DNA from: Punica granatum
Taxonomy: Eukaryota; Streptophyta; Magnoliopsida; Myrtales; Lythraceae
Direction of reading: 5' to 3'
DNA: 64,000 nucleotides
Assembly (NCBI RefSeq): GCF_007655135.1
Contig: NC_045132.1
Location: 25,724,354-25,788,353 of the forward strand
Position 1 is the first letter of the stretch, and each line of letters opens with the position of its first letter. The position numbers and the translations under genes were made by a program. The notes under the pieces are model-generated. The model saw nothing but the letters and a program-made list of their open reading frames with translations, was not told the DNA's origin and did not search any database. Shown here one piece after another: positions 31,698 through 45,127 of this stretch.

Positions 31698-34600
31698 ATG
31701 GCGGAGAGCAGCGGAGCTAGCACCACCACATGCGGCAGCGCTACGGCCGCGATGATCCAGCCGGAGGAAGCTCTGCGGAGAGTCCTGAGCTTGGCCCCGC
31801 GGCTGCAACCCGTCGCCGTCCCGCTTCACGAAGCTCTTGGGAAGGTACTGGCGGAGGATATTCGAGCTCCTGATCCTCTGCCTCCTTATCCGGCTTCAGT
31901 CAAGGTGAGATGGCCTCGTATCAGTGCTTCAGTGCTCTGAACTGACTGATAGCTGCTCAGTTCTACAAGTGGTGTTTGACAGTCAGACGTTTTAGCTCCA
32001 CAGCATGTCAGTTTTCAGCTGCCGTCCCTGTTCTTTCTTTCAAATTTCTGCCGTCTTTTGAGCTCATTGATGGCAGTGGAAATCAGATACTCGCGAAAAA
32101 GGACATTTTTGCACATTTGGCGATAAATCAACTCTGAAGCTTCATATGGGGTCTGTTGGTCTCATATTACTCTTTTTTTGGTCCTGTTGCGGCATGGCAA
32201 TATATTTTTTTTTTTTTAGAGTAGTGTATCATTTTGTTTATCATATTTGGCTTCCACAAAAGATTTATCAGGGAAAAGAAGAGACGATGGTTTCATCAGA
32301 TTATCATCTGGATCAATTTATATGGTTGATGTGCTCACCTTGATTAATAATGTTTCTCTATTCTGGATATACAAGGGAATTAAGTCGATTTAATTTCTGA
32401 TATATACAAAAGGGACCTCAAGACACTAGATTGATGTTTGTGTAAATTACTGCCTAGCGTAGCCAAGGGCATTCATCCGGTAGAATGATCTCTTGCAGGA
32501 TGGTTATGCCGTAGTTGCATCAGATGGGCCCGGTGAATATCCTGTTGTGACAGAGTCAAGAGCTGGAAATGATGGAGTAGGAGTGACTGTAACACCTGGA
32601 ACTGTTGCATATGTGACTACTGGAGGTGAGCTTTCCGAAATTTGAACTCATGCAAAATACATTATAGAGTAGTTGTTTATCCATGTTTGTGGTGAGCATT
32701 ACTGGTCCTATATCTTAAGGCAATGATCTTTTGAGGAAAATAGTGAGACCTATAGAAGGTTAGGTGGGAAATCAATATTTTTCCCAGTTGTTGATTAATG
32801 TATCACAGAAATTACTGTCAAACTTTTCCATTTACCAGCCAGTGTTTGCCCGAGTAAGTTAGCCGTAATTCTCAAGTTTTATCATGGAAAGTGCCGCAAC
32901 AAGATCTCGAATTGTTTGTTAGGTGTTACATGGCTCTCCTTGTCATAATATGCATACTATAATCTGATAACACCCCGTATGCTTTTCATTGCTCTCAGGC
33001 CCCATACCAGATGGTGCTGATGCAGTTGTCCAGGTTGAGGACACAGAATTGGTAACAGATTCTTTAGACAGACAAAAACGAGTGAGAGTATTGGTCAAAA
33101 CGAACAAAGGTGCTGATATTCGTCCAGTGGTATGACATCTGCTACATTGCAACAAATGGCAACTCTACTGGATGTCGAACATTTACTTGAATGTTTTAAT
33201 TGCACTATAAGTGAGCTACATAACTTGAAGCTATATGGCTCCTAAAGCTCCCAGTTTTAGCTCTGTCCATCTCATAGTATCTGTTTCCCCTCCTATATAA
33301 ATTTTAAGTAGCACATCTCGAGGGAGATGGAAATATTTTGTTGTTTCTTTCTAATGCGTTACAGCTCACTTTTCTGTTGATAACCATGCAATTTGTGGAT
33401 CTAAAATCCATTGCTAAACAAATGAAAACATACACACGAATGTTATATCTTCTCTGAATAAGTGACAACGATATTGGTCCTTTTTGGTATAGGTTATGTC
33501 ACTAAATGTTTCTTTTTTCTCCACTCAGGGATTTGATATAAAAAAAGATTCTGCAGTACTAAATTCTGGTGAAAGAATAGGTGCTTCAGAAGTTGGACTG
33601 CTTGCAACTGTGGGGGTTACGATGGTTAAGGTGTGTGATATCTCTGCTCCTTTTTCAGCTCCTTTAGTTCATTTCTAATCTGGTCCGAACAAGAATAGTG
33701 GTGGCTGAAGAAAATGGAGATTGAATGGTTATTTAGGAATGGCCTGGTTGAGATACTATGTATGCTCACTGATAAAGTGGTGATATATAGGTATATCCGA
33801 CCCCAACAATTGCAGTGCTTTCAACTGGTGATGAACTTGTGGAGCCATCGGCCAAATCTCTTGGTCGTGGTCAGGTATCACTGTATGCGTTGGTTTTTTC
33901 TTACTGTTCCCAATACTTTCAATTTACACCTTTGCCTAACAAAATGAAAGTCAAATATATCTAGTTATAATTGCTTGGGGATCATCCTTTATAGGCCATT
34001 GAAATAATTGAAATCTTTCCCGTCTGCAGATGCAATTTTAATAATGGATTGTGAGATGCATAAGTATTTGATGTCAGTGTTATTGCTACTCTCAAACAGA
34101 TGCTCAAATGGCTGATATCATGTTGGTCATTGTAATGGTGCTGAATTGTGCACTTCCTGACTATTTTTTAATCCTGTATGAACTTGAATGAAAACCTTCC
34201 TGAGTTTACCTTTGAATTGATCCCTCTTCAGTAAAATTTCTGATGCTAGCTTGCCAGAATGGCATGTCCTGTGAGCTATTGCTACAGAACATAAAAGGAT
34301 TATTTAGGAAATTGCACAAGTTCAAAACCCTCACATCCTGGATCTCTTGTTGTGTCAGTAGTGATTATGATATGAATAGCCGTATTTGGTTCTAGCTATG
34401 GATGTGAGCCATGTGAGTTCATTATGCTTTTGTTTTGTCCTTTGTGTGTGTATGAAGCTTTACTTGTTTTCATCTCTCTTTCATGCAGAGCAAATTTTAC
34501 AAATTGTTATAATTACCTATTGAACAGATTCGAGACTCCAACCGTGCAATGCTACTGGCAGCTGCTATGCAGCAACATTGCCGTGTTGTCGACCTTGGTA

Positions 34601-37527
34601 TCGTCCAAGATAATGAAGAAGAAATTGAGCGGATCCTTCAAACTGTTTCTTCTTCTGGGATTGACATTCTATTAACTTCTGGAGGTGTCTCCATGGGCGA
34701 CAGGGACTTCATCAAGCCACTTCTCAAAAAACGAGGCAGAGTACATTTCACTAAGGTATGCTGTCATAATTCTGTTCGCTAGTTTATCACCACTTTCTTG
34801 GTTTATGATACTCTGTATTGCTGCATATGAGCTGGTCTATGTGATTATTGTAGTTTCTCGGCCTGTTGGGTTCCATAATTCCCTTATGTGCAAGCTTCCT
34901 TTGGCTTGGTCCACACAATTATATTTGCTGGGAGAGGAAGTCCATTTTCGATAATTGATTTTTTTACATGACTCTCCAACTGAGGAAAAGGAAGATAAAT
35001 GCATTTTCTCAGTCCTTCTAATTGCAATTTCAGGTTTGTATGAAGCCAGGAAAGCCGCTGACATTTGCAGAGATCGATCCAAAATTGGATGAAAGTACGA
35101 TGCATAATACTATTCTTGCATTTGGATTACCTGGGAATCCAGTCAGCTGTATAGTCTGCTTCTATCTCTTTGTGCTTCCTGCAATACGCCATCTTGCTGG
35201 ATGGGCAAATCCACATCTTCTGAGGTTTCTCAATCTTCAATTATCCTTTGCTTACCTCCTTTTCGTTCTCCATCCCCCCATCCCCCCCCCACCCCAAGGG
35301 GCTAGAACCTTCAATTCTCTGTTTGTCATTCCATGCTTGTCTCTGGCAGAGTGCAAGCACGTCTTCAGCAGCCCATCAAGACAGACCCGGTTAGGACAGA
35401 ATTTCATCGTGCCACTGTCAGACTGTTGCTCAATGATGGATCTGGTAAACCTGGGTAAGTTATCTGTAGCAACAAATGATTATATCTGTTGAAAGACCTA
35501 GGTATACTGATCTCTTTTGTTTGGTATATAATTTCAGTTTTGTTGCCGAGAGCACTGGCTATCAGATGAGCAGCAGGCTTTTGAGCATGAAAATGGCTAA
35601 TGCATTGTTGGAGTTGCCACGGATAGACTCTGTGTTACCCGCTGGAACATCTGTCACGGCTATTATAATTTCTGATCGAAGTGATACTGCCATTGGCAAG
35701 ACCCCATCTTCAGAAGTGGTTCCTGTGCTGAGTCCCCCACTCAATCCTGTTGCAGATAAGCATCTAGATGTTGAGTCCAGAGTTGCCATTCTAACTGTTA
35801 GTGATACTGTGGCATCAGGAGCAGGACCTGATCGGAGGTATAGTATTTTTCATTACAATATTTTGTCTCAATTTTAGCATTTCCCTTTCCCTTTTTTCCC
35901 CTCTCTTTTTGCTGATTAATGTTGATCCTTGAAATTTATTCCGGTTGGTCTGCTTGGAGAAACCTTTTTACTCCTCCTTGTTGAAAAAGCATAAAAGATT
36001 TCTCTGTGATCATTCACAATAGTTTCCCTCAAACATTTGCCTTTTCTTCCATTGTCACTAAATATATGAAAAGTCAAGGGCTCATTCGATGCTTCCAGAA
36101 TGAGATATGGACCTTAGGACTATGTAGTGGGTTGTAACCAGTGAAGCCTTCTTCAATCGCATCATGATACGCCTCTTTAAATTGTTGTTTTGAAGGGGTC
36201 ACTTAGTTGATGCAACAGCAAAACAGCAAAGTTGGTATTGCTTCCTTGTCTTAGTAAAACCTTGAAGTACTAAAAGACTTTGCAACAAAATTCTGTAGCT
36301 GTTGGACTCGGACCTTTAGCTATATATGAACCAAGAGACCAATTTTCAGTTGAAGAGTGGGATTTTTCCTTGATAGTCAGGCTGGAGACTCTTTGCCTAG
36401 TTTTTCCTCCTCCATGGTTCTAAGTATTGAGTCTGATACATGTAAGGAGTGGATTTATTTATGAATTTGCAGTGGTCCAAGGGCTGTGACAGTTGTAAAG
36501 TCCTCATCGGAGAAGTTAGGAGGAGCTAAAGTAACTGCAACTGCTGTGGTCCCGGATGATGTAGCCAAGATTAAGGAGGTCCTGCTGAAATGGAGTGACA
36601 TCGATAAAATAGATCTTATCATTACACTCGGTGAGTGCCATAGTAATTTCAAGACTCCTCGATTTTCATAGGTTCCTTGCAAAAACTTATGTTCAATTGG
36701 CCTAACTTTGTTCCCTTAGGCGGTACTGGCTTTACCCCAAGGGATGTAACTCCCGAAGCAACGAAGGAGGTGATCCAAAAGGAAACGCCTGGTTTAGTTT
36801 ATGTGATGATGCAGGAAAGTTTGAAGGTATTAGCTACATCTCGTATGTAACAATCTCAGCGGATTGTCCTCTATGGTGAACTTTTATGATGAAATCGTAT
36901 AATGTTCCAGGTGACTCCTTCTGCGATGCTCTCTCGTGCTGCAGCAGGAATAAGAGGCTCATCACTGGTATGGAAAAATCCTCTACCGTTGAAATAGGTC
37001 TAGATGGGAAAATATCTCAATTCGTGGTGCAGTCTCTCTATGATTACCATAAACCGGGCCTAATTTAGAGATTTCAACCATTGCTTCTTATGGCGATATG
37101 CCTTTTGACCTGAATAAGTCTATAGATCGACGAGCTGTAATTGCTATCTTATATGCTAATCAAGTGCTTGTCTTAACATGAAATGGTTGGAATAAGTGGA
37201 TTATTGGCGCGAAACTTTCTAGTAGTGTCCTTTTTACATTTCTTTGATAAATAGAAAGATATAGGTTTCACTTTCTTAATCCGTGGTTTCTTATTCTTAT
37301 GCCGACAGATTATCAACATGCCCGGGAACCCCAATGCCGTAGCCGAATGCATGGAAGCTCTGTTGCCTGCCCTTAAGCATGCGTTGAAGCAGATAAAGGG
37401 AGGGAAGAGAGAGAAGCATCCCCGTCATGTGCCTCATGCAGAGGCAGCTCCTGTAGACACCTGGGAGCGGAGCTATCAGTTGGCGTCAGCTGGTGGTTCA
37501 GAGCACGGTTGTTCATGCTCCCACTGA
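31698..37527 (+). CDS. CNX1: Molybdopterin molybdenumtransferase/adenylyltransferase CNX1
   Basis: Two-domain enzyme for the last steps of molybdenum cofactor synthesis: the G domain adenylates molybdopterin and the E domain inserts molybdate. Thirteen exons: 31698-31904, 32499-32625, 32999-33129, 33529-33630, 33791-33874, 34528-34755, 35034-35224, 35350-35454, 35538-35837, 36473-36630, 36720-36826, 36911-36967, 37309-37527, all in phase, 671 residues, the known plant length. The E domain (MoeA-like, about 15-440) shows [49 protein letters not shown] and FGLPGNPVS. The G domain (MogA-like, about 465-640) shows [50 protein letters not shown] and [11 protein letters not shown]. The tail ends in a Cys/His run (HGCSCSH). 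Its neighbours downstream include two molybdenum enzymes. Confidence 0.97.
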
Positions 37528-39895
37528 AAGAATATCACTGTTTTATTGTACTGAAAATTATGCCAAACAACAGTGAACTGTGATTATCTTCAAGAGAACA
37601 CAATACTGAGGTACTCCATGCCCGGGTTTGTATATACTGCAGAAATCTTGTTTCAGAGCCAAACTCCAGAAAAATGCCTTGTTTCTCAAAGTCAAGTGTG
37701 ATGCTTTTATGTATTGAATCTTATCAATATGGTCGCGGATTTGATTCTGAGAACTTGTTATGCATTAATCGGCCATTGCTGTTCGTCTCTGGACTCGAGA
37801 GTGAATATAATTAGATTTTGGTGAGTTTTCCTGTCACAGAGAGCTTAGGAGTTTGATTTGCCATACATGAAAGGATTCATTTTTAATTTCCTTTCCATTT
37901 TCAGTTTCACAGTACGGTGCGCAGCCTAACCCCCACAGCAACAACATAAGGACCTGCTTCGGCAAACCGAACAATGCTCGCCCTTGTAGGCTCGTTCGGA
38001 ATTTAGAACTTAGAAGGCAGAGGCAGGCAAACCCCGAACTTCAGCCTGGATAAATAAAATAAATGGAGAAAGGGAAAAATGCGACTGCGTCCACTATCCA
38101 AAAGATAAAAATAAAATGTGACTGTGGATAAAAGTTAAAACCAGTCATATTTTCTCTCTGGGTGGTCAAGCAACGTCCGATAGTTATCATGTCAAAATCT
38201 CAATTACAGCGGACAAACCTCAATGCTTACGACAAACTCATGTCTGGCGTTTGAGTATTTGGTAATGGACCTCCCGTTTCTGACTGGACCTACCAACTCC
38301 ACGAGAAGCCATCTCGAATTATTTATAGGTAAAAACAGCATATTACATGAAAAGCGGAGGGGAGTGCAAATATAAAAAATTTTCCTTCCGTATAGTGTTT
38401 TTTTTTTAATATGTTTGTTTTAGATTTGGTCCATTTTTGAAAATAATCTGATAGTACCAATGTTTTATTTTCATTCCAATCTAACTCAACATCAAAATTT
38501 TGTCCAAAATTAATGAATATTTTATATTTTTAATGAAAATTAAAAAAATAAAATAAAATTCACCTACAATGGGCGGCTACCGGCAAGGCGCCATTAGCAA
38601 AAACGCATGATGGATTTGTGTAATTTCAAGAGTGGTGGCCTTGCCAATGGCACCACCCTCTCGAGAAGAGGTCATCGGTAATTTCTGAGTTTGTTGGAGA
38701 CCTCATCTTGAAAGAGAGAAGGGGGAAGATTAGGGAGTGAGGGTCCTAGCAAAGTCATCAGCTCAGGTGTTCTTTTTTCCCTAGATTGAATCAAAATATA
38801 TATCTCCTCATACGCGTCACGTCAAGTTTCAAGGAAAAAATGATAGTGATTAGAATTTTATATAATTTTGAAGGATAGGCTAGATTTTAAATGAATATAA
38901 AACGTTGAACTGTGTGGTGTAATAACTTGTCACTTGCTTTTCCTTTCTTTCTTTTTTTTTTTTGGAAAATTTCACTGGCATATACAGGGTACAAAAGAGA
39001 AAGTAAACCATCGAGCACTAAAATTACATTAAAAAAAAAAGGTGATTTTACAGTAGTTGATTGCAAAAAAAAAAAAATACTACGGTAGTTTTGAATCTCA
39101 TGTAAAATATCTCATCCATCCACGAGACAATATTTTTATAGGATGACCATTGAATACTTATATTTTTTTTCTACATTTTAGTCCACAAATATTTTGAGAG
39201 CGCTAGGTCGCACTCAGAGGTGAGTCAATCCCGGTTTGAAATTATTTTTGGACCGAACATGCTAATTTAAAACAAAAGAATTATTTATAACTTCAAAATA
39301 TAAAAAGAATAAAGAATCAACAATCAAAACACAATTATTAATTAAACATTGAACAAAATAATTCACAAAAGAACATTAATTAGGACACTCGATTCAATCC
39401 GGACACAAATTAAATTAAACATTGAGGAACAATAATTGAAAATTTGGTCTTTGATGGTAGAAATGGTCATGGAATCGTCGGATGATATTCATTTCTCATG
39501 GTCTAAGAAGTATTTTTCTGTTTCTCGACTCGTGAAAAAGAAAGAGAAAAAAAGATATTCGAACACGTATAAATATTTTTGTAGAATGGTGATAGCTAGT
39601 CAGTTGTACGATAGATAGTTCAAAAAGCAAAGAAATATATGACAAGAAAATACTTGATTAAGGATGCTTAATCTAAATTTTTATATTTATAGAAATATAA
39701 ATATAAATAAAATAGATAAAACAAAAGGAACAAATTTCAAGAACCATATAATGAATAATAAACGAATTGAATAAATTGGAAAAAAAAAAAGAAAAAAAAT
39801 AAAACCTGCTTTTGTTTCGTAATGAAGAATGGAAATGAAAGAAGGCAGGGAGGGAGACGAAAGAGCTTTCACCTGGACGGAGGAGAAGACTATAA
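37528..39895. other. Intergenic between CNX1 and methionine synthase
   Basis: About 2.4 kb without a recognised gene. From 38,060 on it is AT-rich with poly-T/poly-A runs. The segment 38560-38770 is GC-richer, with the palindromic phrase ggtggccttgccaatggcaccacc, and may be a transposon scrap. The last 60 bases include tataaatg overlapping the first start codon of the next gene. Confidence 0.5.
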
Positions 39896-39898
39896 ATG
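39891..39898 (+). promoter_or_regulatory. TATAAATG: TATA-like word overlapping first ATG of methionine synthase
   Basis: The word tataaatg contains both a TATA-box consensus and the plastid-form start codon. If it is the functional TATA box, transcription would begin near 39920-39930 and lose this ATG. If an upstream start is used, the plastid form is made. The sequence alone does not decide. Confidence 0.3.
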
Positions 39899-42800
39899 GG
39901 CCAAGTCTCTCACCGTCCTCTTGCCGCCTTCACTTCTTCCCGCCGTTTCATATCGGTCGCTTCTCTCTCTCCCCTCCACCCTCACTCTCCCTCTGGCCTT
40001 TACCGTCTCCCCGTCCGCTGCTTCGCCCTCCGTTCCTCAACGCCTGTCAGGTGGGTGGGAGCTCTCTTCTTCATCCATTCATTCAGTGCTGTGAAAATGG
40101 AGATGGATACGGTTCTGTTTTTGTTTGAGAAAATGGATGAGATTGAGTTTGGCTTCAAATACTTGATTTGATGATAGTCGTTCATTATATTTAGCGGTTC
40201 AGCTTCTGATATCTCTTGCTAGCTCTTAGCTACTGGTTGATGGTTATGGCTAGCTTTTGAAGTTGGCAGCTGAAGTCCGTTTCTTGCTCTTCGTTAATTG
40301 TTTACCTCTTGGGTTTGTGTCGCTATGCGATTATGGTGTCTGCAGGTGTTAAAAATAGCGGCAAAACAAATGGTTTCTGCCTTTCTGGTGTCATCAGGAT
40401 AGACAAACAAGTCACGAATGAGACAGTATCTGACGCTGTAGGGGTAGATATGTATGACGTTGTCTTGTTTTTCTTTGGACGTACATGCTTATTGTTTTCC
40501 TGATTGCCCTTTTTGTTCCCGGTCATTACAAGAGCATGGTACAGCTTTTGTGCATCCCAATCGAGGCAATTTGTCCTTAAATTAACCTTTTTTAAGCATC
40601 GTTACGTATCTCGTGGGGCAGATGAAATGATGCGAGTGGCTTGACTTATCAGTTAGAAATGTTGTTGTTTCTGTTTGTTTAATCTGCGCAAACGGGAAAC
40701 TATGAAGCAGAGCAATGGCATCCCATATCGTCGGGTACCCTCGGATGGGGCCTAAAAGAGAGCTGAAATTCGCCTTGGAATCGTTCTGGGATGGGAAGAG
40801 CAGTGCCGAGGAGTTGCAGAAGGTGGCCGCTGATCTCCGGGCATCCATCTGGAAGCAGATGGCGGATGCTGGGATCAGATACATTCCCAGCAACACTTTC
40901 TCTTACTATGATCAAGTATTGGACACCACAGCCATGCTTGGAGCAGTTCCCGCTAGATACGGTTGGAATGGAGGGGAGATTGGATTTGATACCTACTTCT
41001 CCATGGCGAGGGGTAATGCTTCTGTACCAGCTATGGAGATGACCAAGTGGTTTGACACCAATTAGTAAGTGCTTGGTTCTTGGACCATCCTTCCAGCCAC
41101 TTATTAGTGCTGCCCTTGCTTATGCTAACCTTTGGAAGGGAACGACTAAAGATGTGTGTGATCAATGATTTTGCAGCCATTACATTGTCCCTGAACTGGG
41201 GCCCGAAGTTAAGTTCTCATATGCATCTCATAAGGTAGTCGAAGAGTACAAGGAGGCCAAATCTGTAAGTCTGCTGTATCATGTTATTGTTCCAGGAAAG
41301 AGTGTTGCTAGTATAAGAAGCCTCCTTAAAAGAGCACTTTTAATGAGGCTCCAAAAATGATGAGTTTCTTGCTATTTAGCAAGAAAACTTGTTATTTAAT
41401 AAGAGTTTCGGTATTCAAAATAATAAGTTTCTTACTATTTATCAGGTATCTTGTTATATAAAAAACAATAAGATTCTTATTGAATAACAAGTTTCTTATT
41501 ATTTCATTACCGATAATCATCCGACAAACTGCGATGTGGCGCACTGTGATTGGCCTTTGTAAACACCCATTTGTAGGAGGCTCTGTAGGGAAGTTTATCT
41601 CTCCTGGAAAATGTTCTCTTCCTAAATGAAATCACAGTATTTAATGTTCTCTAGAGCAGAAGTTTCTGATGCAATCTGGAAACATTAGGTTTAAGCCAGA
41701 AATTTACTGCTTCCACTAGGAAATGATGTAGGATTATCAATTCCTCTTTGTCACAATATGCCTGAATTATATACTTGGATTAAATTGCAGGATAAATTAG
41801 GATGTTTGACCGATTTAATCATTATTTGGATTTGAGTTAGTTTTTCTGATGCTCTTAACTGTTATGATGATGCAGCTTGGAGTTGATACTGTTCCAGTCC
41901 TTGTGGGCCCAGTTTCCTACTTGTTGCTTTCGAAACCAGCTAAGGGTGTCGAGAAATCCTACCCTCTTCTCTCCCTTGTAGAAAAGATTCTTCCAATATA
42001 CAAGTATGGAGCCGCCTTCTTTTGGCACGATACTGGCAAGCATTTAATGAGTACATTTTTCTTAACGATGCTCCAACTGATTGTATCTTATACAGGGATG
42101 TTGTGGCGGATCTTAAAGCAGCCGGTGCCTCTTGGATTCAGTTTGATGAGCCCACGCTTGTGATGGATCTCACTTCCCACCAGTTGCAAGCATTTACTCA
42201 CGCCTATGCTGAGCTAGAGTTAGATCTATCTGGTCTGGATGTTCTTATTGAGACATATTTTGCTGATGTGTCTGCGGAAGCATATAGAACACTGACCTCT
42301 TTGAAGGGTGTTGCTGGATTTGGTTTTGACTTGGTTCGTGGGACAAAAGCTCTTGATTTGATCAAGGGTGGATTCCCTTCTGGCAAATATCTTTTTGCTG
42401 GGGTTGTCGATGGAAGAAATATCTGGGCTAATGATCTCGCCTCTTCCCTCACTACTCTGCAATCTCTTGGAGGCGTGATTGGCAGGGGTATGTATATCTG
42501 TGCAACCATAAAATGGCCATTTTAGGAGAAACTTGGCTGTCGCTTACATTTTATAATTTTCTTCGGCAGATAAGGTTGTGGTTTCAACATCCTGTTCTCT
42601 TCTCCACACTGCGGTAGACCTGGCGAACGAGACAAAGTTGGATAAAGAGATTAAGTCATGGCTAGCTTTTGCAGCACAAAAAATTGTTGAAGTTAATGCC
42701 TTAGCCAAAGCATTGGCTGGACAGAAGGATGAGGTACTGCATTAAGCACGGGGTTATGAACATGGGGGAATTTTGTTTGATTATTGACAAACTGAATGTA

Positions 42801-44629
42801 TGCACGGTGATCTGTTTTCAGATTTTCATGTTTATTCCTATTGAGTAGCATGTTATCTTCTCCGGGAGTACTTGTTGGCCTCAATTCTCACCGTGATTTT
42901 GGGTTCGCTATTGGATTTCTTTCAGGCCTTCTTCTCTGCTAATGCTGTTGCTCAGGCTTCAAGAAAATCCTCTCCAAGGGTGACAAATGAGGCAGTCCAG
43001 AAGGCAGTAAGTAGTCTTAAGGAAATGTCACTATTAATGGCTCGAGATTGCTATGGTTAACCATGGAATCTCTTTTTCTTCTTAGGCTGCTGCACTGAGA
43101 GGCTCTGATCATCGCCGGCCCACGAATGTGAGTGCTAGACTAGAAGCTCAGTATAAGAAGTCAAACCTTCCAATTCTTCCTACCACAACCATTGGGTCTT
43201 TCCCCCAGACGATAGAACTTAGAAAGGTCCGCCGGGAATACAAAGCTAATAGGTATGTCCCATGGATTCTCTCTTTATATCGACATTATCTGTCAATCAA
43301 TGCTTCAGATTCCTATTATGCTCCGTTTCTGAACTGCATTCCCACTAAAACTGCAGGATCTCGGAAGATGATTATGTGAAGGCCATCGAGGAGGAAATTA
43401 GCAAGGTTGTCAAGCTCCAAGAAGAGCTTGACATTGATGTTTTGGTCCATGGAGAGCCTGAGGTGAGTTTTGACTAGAAATGAGATATTTTACGCCTCAA
43501 TTAGAACTTCATAGGTTGTGTTACAAAGTTTCTACTGTTTCCTCGCATATTCTCCGGACACAGAGAAACGACATGGTTGAATACTTTGGTGAGCAATTGA
43601 GTGGTTTTGCCATCACTCTTAATGGATGGGTGCAATCTTATGGCTCCCGCTGTGTAAAGCCACCAATCATCTATGGAGATGTGAGCCGGCCCAAGGCTAT
43701 GACTGTCTTTTGGTCTTCAATGGCCCAAAGCATGACGAACCGCCCTATGAAAGGAATGCTCACTGGTCCCGTCACCATTCTCAACTGGTCCTTTGTTAGA
43801 AATGACCAGCCAAGGTAAAAGCAAGATGAAAGAGAATGCCAAATTCATTAATGTTCACATGTCAAATTAATATAATATTTTTAACTGTTTCCTAATCACT
43901 TCGCTCTTCAGGTTCGAAACCTGCTATCAAATTGCTCTTGCCATTAAAGACGAGGTTGAGGATCTCGAGAAAGCTGGTGTCACTGTTATTCAAATTGACG
44001 AGGCTGCTTTAAGAGAGGGCCTGCCTCTTAGGAAGTCTGAGCAGGCTTTCTATTTAGACTGGGCAGTTCATTCCTTCAGGATCACAAACTGCGGTGTTCA
44101 AGACACTACTCAGGTTAGTTTTGATACCTTACTGTCATTGGTTGTGAGGACTAGCTTTAAAAGGTGAGTTTCGAAAGTTGTTTCAAATCACTTGTATATA
44201 GAGGAGGTTTTAAATTATGATTAACCAAATAAGAAGCCTTACGGCGAATGTATTTTACAGATCCACACCCATATGTGCTATTCCAACTTCAATGACATCA
44301 TCCACTCGATAATCAACATGGATGCTGACGTCATCACCATTGAGAACTCCCGATCGGATGAGAAGCTCCTCTCTGTATTCCGTGAGGGCGTGAAATATGG
44401 TGCCGGCATCGGTCCTGGCATCTATGACATTCACTCACCTAGGATTCCATCCATAGAGGAAATTGCTGATAGGATTAACAAGATGCTCGCAGTCCTCGAG
44501 AGCAACATCCTCTGGGTCAACCCTGACTGTGGCCTCAAGACCCGTAAGTATGCTGAAGTCAAGCCCGCTCTCAGCAATATGGTTGCTGCGGCTAAGCTGC
44601 TTCGAGCACAGCTGGACAAAGCCAAGTGA
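39896..44629 (+). CDS. MS3: Cobalamin-independent methionine synthase, plastid isoform (MS3-like)
   Basis: Transfers a methyl group from methyltetrahydrofolate polyglutamate to homocysteine, making methionine; the plastid isoform serves de novo synthesis. Twelve exons: 39896-40050, 40711-41064, 41177-41264, 41876-42003, 42096-42487, 42570-42733, 42926-43006, 43086-43252, 43357-43462, 43564-43814, 43912-44113, 44261-44629, all in phase, 818 residues. Exon 1 adds about 53 residues rich in Ser, Arg and Pro with no acids ([12 protein letters not shown] ... ALRSSTPV), joining as [20 protein letters not shown]; the MGQ start recalls Arabidopsis MS3. The zinc ligands are all present: His and Cys of THMCYSN, Glu of ITIENSRSD, Cys of NPDCGLK. 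If transcription starts later, the ATG at 40715 yields a cytosolic form. Intron 3 carries a MITE-like insertion. Confidence 0.95.
41311..41585. repeat. MITE-like insertion in methionine synthase intron 3
   Basis: About 270 bp with inverted ends (aagcctcctta ... taggaggctc) and an internal field of short imperfect repeats (ataataagtttcttactatt; gaataacaagtttcttatta). It lies wholly within the 611-bp intron 41265-41875, which is much longer than neighbouring introns. Confidence 0.5.
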
Positions 44630-45127
44630 GTTTGTTCCATGATGTTATAACGACCCTTTGAGGTTTCTGAGGTTTTATCAAAAGATCAATAAGCCCATCC
44701 TCTCTTTCTCATGAAATGTTTGTCCGACAAATTTTTGTTTTTGGCTCTTGTCGAGCTGATTCTGTATCTGTTGTATTTGAGAGCGGAATTCATATCACCT
44801 TCTAAAGGGGGTTTTTTGTCTATGAAGTTTTTCTCCCTCCTCCCCCCAACAATGTATTATCCCTCTTGGAGTGGTGATAATATCAATATTAGATATGCAA
44901 GGTAGAAATATATTGCTCGAAATTTTATATATATATATATATATATATGGAGGAAATTATCCTATTGTAACCACTTTGATGCAATTCTTTTGTTTGGAGA
45001 TGAGGGATACATGACCAAATTTAGCAGAAGCTCAGAGCCATATTATTCACTGTGAGTGTACATTTCAATTTACAAGTAATATTTTTGTTTAGGAACCATA
45101 TACATGGGCAGCAGGCACAATACGAAG
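44630..45127. other. Convergent 3' region methionine synthase / HSP20-like
   Basis: Contains both 3' UTRs and an AT microsatellite at about 44935-44948. No gene. Confidence 0.6.
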
